This document shows, in pieces, positions 57,841 through 64,000 of a stretch of DNA of 64,000 nucleotides (positions are counted from its first letter, which is position 1; each line of letters begins with the position of its first letter). Made by a program: the position numbers and the translations under genes. The stretch covers positions 620,001 to 684,000 of the forward strand of contig JAAKBF010000218.1 of NCBI GenBank assembly GCA_012656075.1, given 5' to 3'. A model generated the notes under the pieces. That model searched no databases, was not told the DNA's origin, and saw only the letters and a program-made list of their open reading frames with translations. The stretch comes from Phytophthora hibernalis (lineage: Eukaryota; Oomycota; Peronosporomycetes; Peronosporales; Peronosporaceae).

Positions 57841-57941
57841 CTGTGCTTGGTGCATTTGAGTGTGCATTGTTGAGGTTGCTCAGGTGTCTTTGTATATTAC
57901 ATGAAGTTATTCTGCTTCTTCGCCCTTAAATATCATGTGAC

Positions 57942-60900
57942 TTAATACGTCAGCAGCGTGGTCTCGAGGAACTCGTAAAAGGCACTACCCGGGTCGGCAG
58001 CAAGGTCCTCTGCAGGTCCGAATTCAACCGCTTGGCCTTCCTGCATCACCAGGATGTTGTCAAATTGGAGCACGTCGTCCAGGCGATGCGTGATGAGAAA
58101 GACGGTTGAGTCTCGGAAAGCCGAGTCCAGCACGCTTAGCAACGTGGCTTGGTTGGCTTGATCAACAGCAGAAAAAGATTCATCCAGCACAACAATGCGT
58201 GACGGCCGCAGCACCGCACGAGCAAGACACAGCATCTGCCGCTCCCCAAACTCCAATTCTCGCCGTTGTCCGAAAGCTCGGCTTCGAGGTTCGCCATGCT
58301 GCCCTTCAGCCCACATCGACGCAACGCGTTAAGCAGTGCGACGTCCCCGAACTCGTTAAACGGATCGAGATAATTGCGAACAGAGCATCGATAGAACAGA
58401 GGTGACTGTGGGATAATGCACACGTTGGTACGTAGCGAATTCAAAGTCAGTAACGAAGCATCCAGACCATCCACAAGGATTCGCCCTTTTGCGAGCGAGT
58501 GAACCCTGAAGAGAGCCATCGCCAACGAACTTTTGCCCGACCCAGTGCGACCAACCACACCAATCTTTTCACCGCCTTGAACGGAAAAGCTCACATCGCA
58601 GAGTGCCAGTGCTGGTTTCTCATCTGACGGCTGATCAATCGAAGAGTTAGCGTAGCTAAACGAAACGTGCTCGAACACGACATCGCCGCGGTGTGGCCAG
58701 CTAGCAGGAATCGTCAACGGATTGCCCTCGTAGCTCTGCAGCTCCGGCTTGATAAGGCCGTATTTGCGTACTCGCTCGACATTCAGCAGGCACAGCGCAA
58801 CTTCAAGCAGTTTAGCGCTGAGCAGGTAAACGTCGGAGTTGATCGTGAATACATAGTAGAGCATCAGCCCAAGCTCAGCCGGAGAAACGTTGTGCATCGA
58901 CAAAAGGAACATCAACAGCAGCATGTGGATTCCGAGCACACGATCACAGCGGATCAGCACGAAGCTGTTGAACGCTTCTGAGTGATACTGTCCCTTCATC
59001 AATTCATCAGACAACACTCCGTGCTCCACTCGAAAACGATTAATCTGTTCTCGGCCGAAGGCACGAATCGTTGCGGAGCCATCCAGCGCCTCCGAAATGA
59101 AGTTTAAATTTGCAGCTTCAGCTCGGAATGAGAGTTGCAAAGGCCCACCAGAAATCCCAGCGACATGAACTCTTTTACAACGTACGCAACGATAAGAAGG
59201 ATGCTTGTACCAGCGATACCCGTGAAATACCAGAGGATGCCATCTGCAGCGAGAATCGTCACGGCTGAGCGGAACATAGCCATAAATGCCAATGCAAAGG
59301 ACGTATCCAGAACGCGGACATCGTTGAAATATCGATTGAACAGCTCCCCACAGGAGTTGAGTAAAAGAACGTCATCGGTGCACGCAGCAATGCTTCCGTC
59401 ATATCATGGAACATCCTGTTGGCTGAGTTTGCCATCGCATATGCGTGTAGGACCGAGCTAGCAAAACCCGACACCATTGAGCTGATCACCAAAACACCGT
59501 AGACGTTTGCAGAGTGGTCCATGGAAGAGACGTCTCCATGGTCCACGCGGTCGCTCCATTTCATAAGAAACACATCCTTTGAGGTGACTGCAAACGCGTA
59601 GAGAAAGAGGAAAAGCTTAGCCGGAATGTGGTAACGTATGCACTTTCCTCCTTTCAGAAGCATTTTCCATGTCTTGAAGGAAAACCACTCCTCTTTCCAC
59701 TTGAACTTCCGCGCCACTTTGATTCCGACACACTCTGACGTGACTGGTACCTGTGTGTCGCGAAACTTGGTTGGTGTTTTTGTTGTATTCACCTTCACGA
59801 CCGCTGTTGTGGGGATAGCGGAGGTGTAGCAGAGTCCCAGAGCGCTAGGCCGCGAGGATGAGGTCTGCCTGCCTTGTCCTCTTTGCTTTCATCTCGCCAA
59901 GGAGGAAGCGAGTTTCTTGGGTCAACTCGCCTAGACGGATATCGACCAATTTCCCAGCCCTTTTCTGCAGACTCGACGACAACGGTGAGATCTTCAACGC
60001 GAATAACATGGTCAACAAAGGTAGACGAACAAAGTTCCCGGTTGTGTGTTACCATCAGCACTGTCTTAAAACGCAGCAGCTCCACAATGCACTTCGCAAA
60101 AATATCATTCTGCACGATAGCGTCAACGCTAGCAAAGGGGCAATCCAGCAAGAAGACGTCGGCATCCGAATAGCAGGCACGGGCAAGTGCGATGCGAGTC
60201 TTCTGGCCACCAGACAGATTAATTCCCTTTGGACTAACCTGTGTGCGGTCACTCTCAGGTAGCATTCGCAAGTCATCCTTCAGACAGCACGCCTCAACCA
60301 CACACCAGTACTTGTTGTAGTCAAATTTTGAGCCAAAGAGGATATTTTCACGAATACTGAGTGTTTGCAACCATGGCTCCTGCGCACAGTATGCAACCCG
60401 GCAATCCTTCGCAATGAAAACGTTCCCGTCGATACACTTGATATCGCCCAGCAATGCATTGAGTAATGTTGACTTGCCAGCGCCTGCCTTTCCCTGTATC
60501 ATAGCCAACTGTCCGCGACGTAGGCGGAACGAGACGTTGGTAAGCAATGTTTTCCCTTCTGTCGATTGACCAAAGCAAGCATGCTCCATCCCCACCACCG
60601 TTTCTCCCGCGTTGGAGCCGGTAGTATTGAGCTGAGTGTAACGACTTTCTTCGGTTTGAGCTTGTGCACACTTTTTCGCATGACACTCATTTAGGTAGCC
60701 GTCGATCTTGCAGAAAGAAGACTGACCCTTACTTGCAACGTCAAAAGGCGTGCGATGTTGGAAAAGTGCGTCTTGATCCTGCGAAGCAGTAAAAGCGCCG
60801 GAAACACTCGCGCCGGTGAAAGCGCACTGGTATCTTGCAATGCCACCCAGCCGAAGATAAAGATGGACGCTAAGTTCGGTGAGTCCACTCCCAAACAGTA

Positions 60901-62031
60901 CTGCAACGCCGCCACAATATTTACCCTGCGTCGTTCGCGGTTCTCCTCATTCCTTGCACGCTCGATCTTCTCTTGCATCTTGTCTTCCCACGCATTGAGC
61001 TTCACCATCTGAATCCCTTTAAAGCACTCGTGAATAACATTCAGCCGAGCCTCGATTTTCTTTTGCAGTTTGCGACGCAGTCGGCTGCCCGCTGCGGACA
61101 GAAACTTCACAAACACTGCCATGAAAAGGAAGGCGATGGCAATCGGCTTGAATTTGATCCCAATCACTTGCACAAGGATGCACAACTCGAACACAATCTG
61201 CAGCACGCTCCGCCACAAAAACTGCATGTGAGTAACCATTTTCGCCACATTCACCACATCTTCTGCATACAAGTGGGCCACCTCGGCCATCCGCTTCTTC
61301 CCGCTCTCGCTGTCATAACTGCCCGCAGCATGGCCTGGAATATGCTCCGGCTGGCTAATGGTGTTTTCAAACACCAGCGCACGCAGCGCACCCATAATCT
61401 TAATGTAGATCTTAAAGCCCAGGAAATGGCTATGGCAATGCAGCAGAACCTCGCCCAAAGCTGTCACGTACAGCAGCCCCAACAGTCCGTAGATCTGCGT
61501 CTGTGTGTACTCTCCCGATATCGCCATAGTCAGCAACAAGTACAGCAGCACGGGCGTGCAGGCGTCGCACAGCAGACTGGCGAGCTGCAGCGCCCAGCAG
61601 GCCACGATCTTCCATCTGTGGGTGCAAAGAATTGCACTCTTGATCCTGCATCTGCCGCGACGGGTGTGCGCGTAAACTTCTCGAAAAGCGGCCGACGCTT
61701 CGGCGCTCGTGTGCTCGGGCGTGAGCTCCCACACTTGACTTGAGTCCAACTCGCTGTCCAGCCGCTTCTTGTCGAAGAACTCGAAGAACAATTTACGCCA
61801 CCAGGCGGTGGCCGGCGACTCGGGATGCAGCGCGTCGGATTTCTCAGTTCTGAGGGCCGCAGACTCGGATTCCTGGGCAGATACTGCGTCTGAGCGCTTC
61901 TGAGGCGGTTTCTGCGCGGCCTTGTCACCTTCTTCGGTCTCCGTGGAGGGCGCGAAGGTGCCGTGCTCGGTCTTGCGGCCCTGGGGAGGGCCTTTGGCGC
62001 CGTCGCCGACGCCGGGTGTGCGGAGCGACAT
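57942..62031 (-). CDS. ABC transporter, subfamily C (MRP type), full length
   Basis: ATP-driven exporter of organic anions or conjugates, about 1360 residues with no TMD0. Start ATG 62031 (MSLRTPGVGDG). After a charged N-tail, TMD1 spans roughly residues 150-430 (LLCDACTPVLLYLLLTMAIS). NBD1 has Walker A GKAGAGKSTLL, Q-loop AYCAQEPWLQ and signature LSGGQKTRIALARA; its Walker B reads VFLLDCPFASVD, with Cys where the family usually has Asp. TMD2 lies around 59.7-58.8 kb. NBD2 has Walker A GRTGSGKSSL, signature SLGERQ and Walker B IVVLDESFSAVD with the catalytic Glu. Frame breaks near 60715, 59800, 59350, 59130 and 58255 each look like single-base errors. Substrate cannot be told. It ends at TAA 57942. 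Confidence 0.9.
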
Positions 62032-63864
62032 TGGGTCGGAATCTGGGTGATGTCTCACTGCAATCTCCGTATTGGTTAAAATAAAATACGCGTCCAATGA
62101 TAACAAAGCCGCGACTTCGCGTGGTTTATGGATACATGGAGAAAGCTATTATTATAGGGAAGTGGGTCCTGCAACGTTAATGTCGCAGTTTTTATGTCTG
62201 TTAACGTTGCCTTAAGGGCACATTAACGTCGTTTTAAGCGTCCAGTTTCTGGAAGGAGGGGGTGAAGGCAAACTCCCGCATTTACGTTTTGGACAACGGC
62301 TATATGCTTCACGAGAGAGGCTTGTATTTCGTTGATTTCGCTAGTCCTTGCTTAACCTCATTCAGTCCATTTCAACGAGGCGAGGGGCGTTAAAAGGATC
62401 CTGGTATTGCGATCAGGGCCGAGAAAACGTGAGAGCCCCTGGATTTGAGGGCCCAATTACGTTGCTGTAAGGGCTTTATGTTGCTTTTGACAGAACTTAA
62501 GTTGCTTCAGATCCCTGACAGAACCTTGAAGCAGCTTTATTAACGTTGCAGGAACGCCATTCAGCAATTAGGGAAAATTCCAAAGGGGACTCAAATCGAA
62601 AAACATTTTCAAAGGACTCGATAATTAAAAAGCTAGGATAGCTTTTACTCAGCCTGAAAATCGTCAATCATGTGGCAGGATGTTACAAGTGATTACAACG
62701 ATGAAGATAATGAGAGCTTTAATGCTCTATTACACCTGAAGCTCGCCAGCTCCGTGTACTCACCTGCTCCGCGTACTCACCTGTGGCATGCTCGCAACGC
62801 ATAAGGAGTTGCTTGGACATTGTGTCGTAACCGTGAATGATGGGTGATGGCAAATTTACGGTAATTTTAAGAAACAGTGTAGGTTAATGACATTTGATAA
62901 GATTATGTTCGATACATAATTCCCGAGCGCTCGTTCTTATTTTGGTAAATTGGGACCAACTTTTCCCGGGAGTCGTCCGGAACTTAAGAACGGCCCTAAT
63001 ACGGTATAATAGACTTTTATCGAGCCTTTTGCCAAAATATATGCAAAGCACAATACCGGTACACGCATTGGGAGGGGTTTCGTTTGAGTAAATATGCAGG
63101 CATGATTGGCATAAGCTTAGTTAAAAGTAGCAACCGTTTCATTAGAAGCGAAGTGATGCTAGATCGATGAATTTAGAGCTCCTTCAACACTCCTTCAACC
63201 AACATTTTGAAAAAATACTTCGAAGTATACCGGTAGCTTATTTTTCGCCTTCATTTGAGTATCGTTCCAATCAGTATATCCTATCCAAAATTGCGTACAT
63301 GAATATGAAGTGAATTCAGCGCGACGAATTCCAATCCATTTTTTTAAAACACATCATGTTCCGTGCGGGCGTAGTAATTTCGCAAAATTTTGTTGGCCAA
63401 GATAGCTGCAGGAAATGTTTCGTTCAAATAGCACGAGTAAGTATCCGTGGCTGATGCGATTAGATTTTGTACGTAGTCTTGCATTAAAGTGAGAAGATAA
63501 GTCGGCAATACAACGACGCACACATAATATGCATATTAATCTTACTACACTGTACACTATACTACACCTTTGCCCGACCAAGATGGTGCGATGCCACTTC
63601 AATGTGGTGAAGTACCATAAAACTTTCGAAATCAAACTCAATAATTACATTAGAATATCTGCTACTTCATGAATTTTGTCTTCCCAAGTCCAAAGTGGTT
63701 TAATCGTGGTGCAAGGTGGGTGGGGAGCGCACATAACCAATCGAGTTGGCGGGAACTTTGGCGCGCGCGCGAAAATGACGCTGCACCACTACGAGCTCTC
63801 TTAAGCTGGCAAACCCTCTCACTTCCTAACAACTCCCTGTCGACCAGCCTCCCCGCCGCCATTC
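62032..63864. other. Gene-poor AT-rich region
   Basis: I see no supported gene in about 1.8 kb. It holds the MITE-like element at 62167-62553, a short direct repeat (TCCGNGTACTCACCTG near 62750 and 62768) and another TACTTCGAAGTA palindrome followed by TACCGGTA (63216-63236). Remaining frames are short and featureless. Confidence 0.5.
62167..62553. mobile_element. MITE-like element with 15 bp perfect terminal inverted repeats
   Basis: TCCTGCAACGTTAAT at 62167-62181 is the exact reverse complement of ATTAACGTTGCAGGA at 62539-62553. The 387 bp interval is non-coding and has internal degenerate copies of the same motif: GTTAACGTTGCCTTAAGGGC near 62199 and TTACGTTGCTGTAAGGGC near 62457. It also has a repeated TGACAGAAC-CTT..AAG piece near 62490 and 62516. 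No clear target-site duplication flanks it, so the class is unknown. Confidence 0.45.
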
Positions 63865-64000
63865 GATGCCAAGGCCCCACACCCAGCCGCTGCACGAGCA
63901 CGCTTGCTCGACTCGTACCGCAGTGGCGGCGATTGGATGCTCGTGGCTCCCCACAATGGAATCGCCCCTACGTCGGCGCGCCGAATTGTTGAGTCTGGGC
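63865..64000 (+). CDS. Possible N-terminal part of a helix-turn-helix protein, cut by the window edge
   Basis: The frame from about 63865 reads DAKAPHPAAARARLLDSYRS followed by GGDWMLVAPHNGIAPTSARR and IVESG, then leaves the window. The run DWMLVA..NGI...SARRIV looks like a helix-turn-helix as in the N-terminal part of mariner/IS630-like transposases. I found no ATG in this frame that is not followed by a stop, so the start is unresolved (frameshift, or the exon begins upstream). Weak support. Confidence 0.3.

Noticed and set aside
63669..63992. 107-codon plus-strand frame at the right edge
   Set aside because: The overlapping frame +1 shows a helix-turn-helix-like pattern, while this frame shows only Ser/Arg/Pro-rich sequence typical of a shadow.
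1..64000. tRNA, rRNA or bacterial defence-type gene clusters
   Set aside because: I looked for cloverleaf-like and rRNA-like sequence by eye and found none; the genes are intron-containing and eukaryotic, with no operon structure.

Overview
The window reads as nuclear DNA of an oomycete, most likely Phytophthora or a close peronosporalean relative. The reasons are small GT-AG introns of about 60-140 bp, very short intergenic gaps, a GC-rich coding style, a flagellar gene (CFAP57) as expected for zoospore makers, a match to the oomycete initiator motif upstream of the glutamate dehydrogenase gene, and broadly eukaryotic gene content. The species cannot be named from the sequence. Almost every conserved gene is broken by single-base losses, mostly in short homopolymers. 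I read these as uncorrected long-read errors rather than pseudogenes, so the CDS spans below cross such breaks.

Left part (1-18.7 kb): the 5' end of eIF2-gamma (-), the ciliary WD40/coiled-coil protein CFAP57 (+), an LSM10-like Sm protein (-), a CENP-B-type DNA-binding protein (+), two convergent coiled-coil genes of unknown role, a MORN-repeat/coiled-coil gene (-), a mitochondrial large NAD-dependent glutamate dehydrogenase (+), and a 13-exon CCDC47-like ER membrane protein (+).

Middle (19.6-51.3 kb): one giant minus-strand gene for a secreted Gly/Ser-rich repeat protein of about 10,000 residues. Its core is a 24.8 kb tandem array of about 22 near-identical units. The unit is best explained as 1149 bp (383 codons), with small deletions in each copy. 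Nearer the C-terminus lies a separate 1.84 kb tandem duplication. The protein ends in a tail with the C..G.LRFD...C....W pattern of fibre-like proteins. This is the most unusual object in the window.

Right part (51.9-64 kb): the GID/CTLH ubiquitin-ligase subunit MAEA (+), a KICS2 (C12orf66) homologue that points to a KICSTOR-type TORC1 regulator (-), an LRAT-like acyltransferase domain fused to a RING finger (+), an ABCC/MRP-type ABC transporter (-), then gene-poor DNA with a MITE-like inverted-repeat element and the possible start of another gene at the right edge.

Several genes sit head to head and probably share short promoters: eIF2-gamma/CFAP57, LSM10/CENP-B-like, MORN/GDH, giant gene/MAEA and KICS2/LRAT-RING. 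Apart from a general link to cilia (CFAP57) and to TORC1/ubiquitin control of metabolism (KICS2, MAEA), the genes do not form an obvious pathway.
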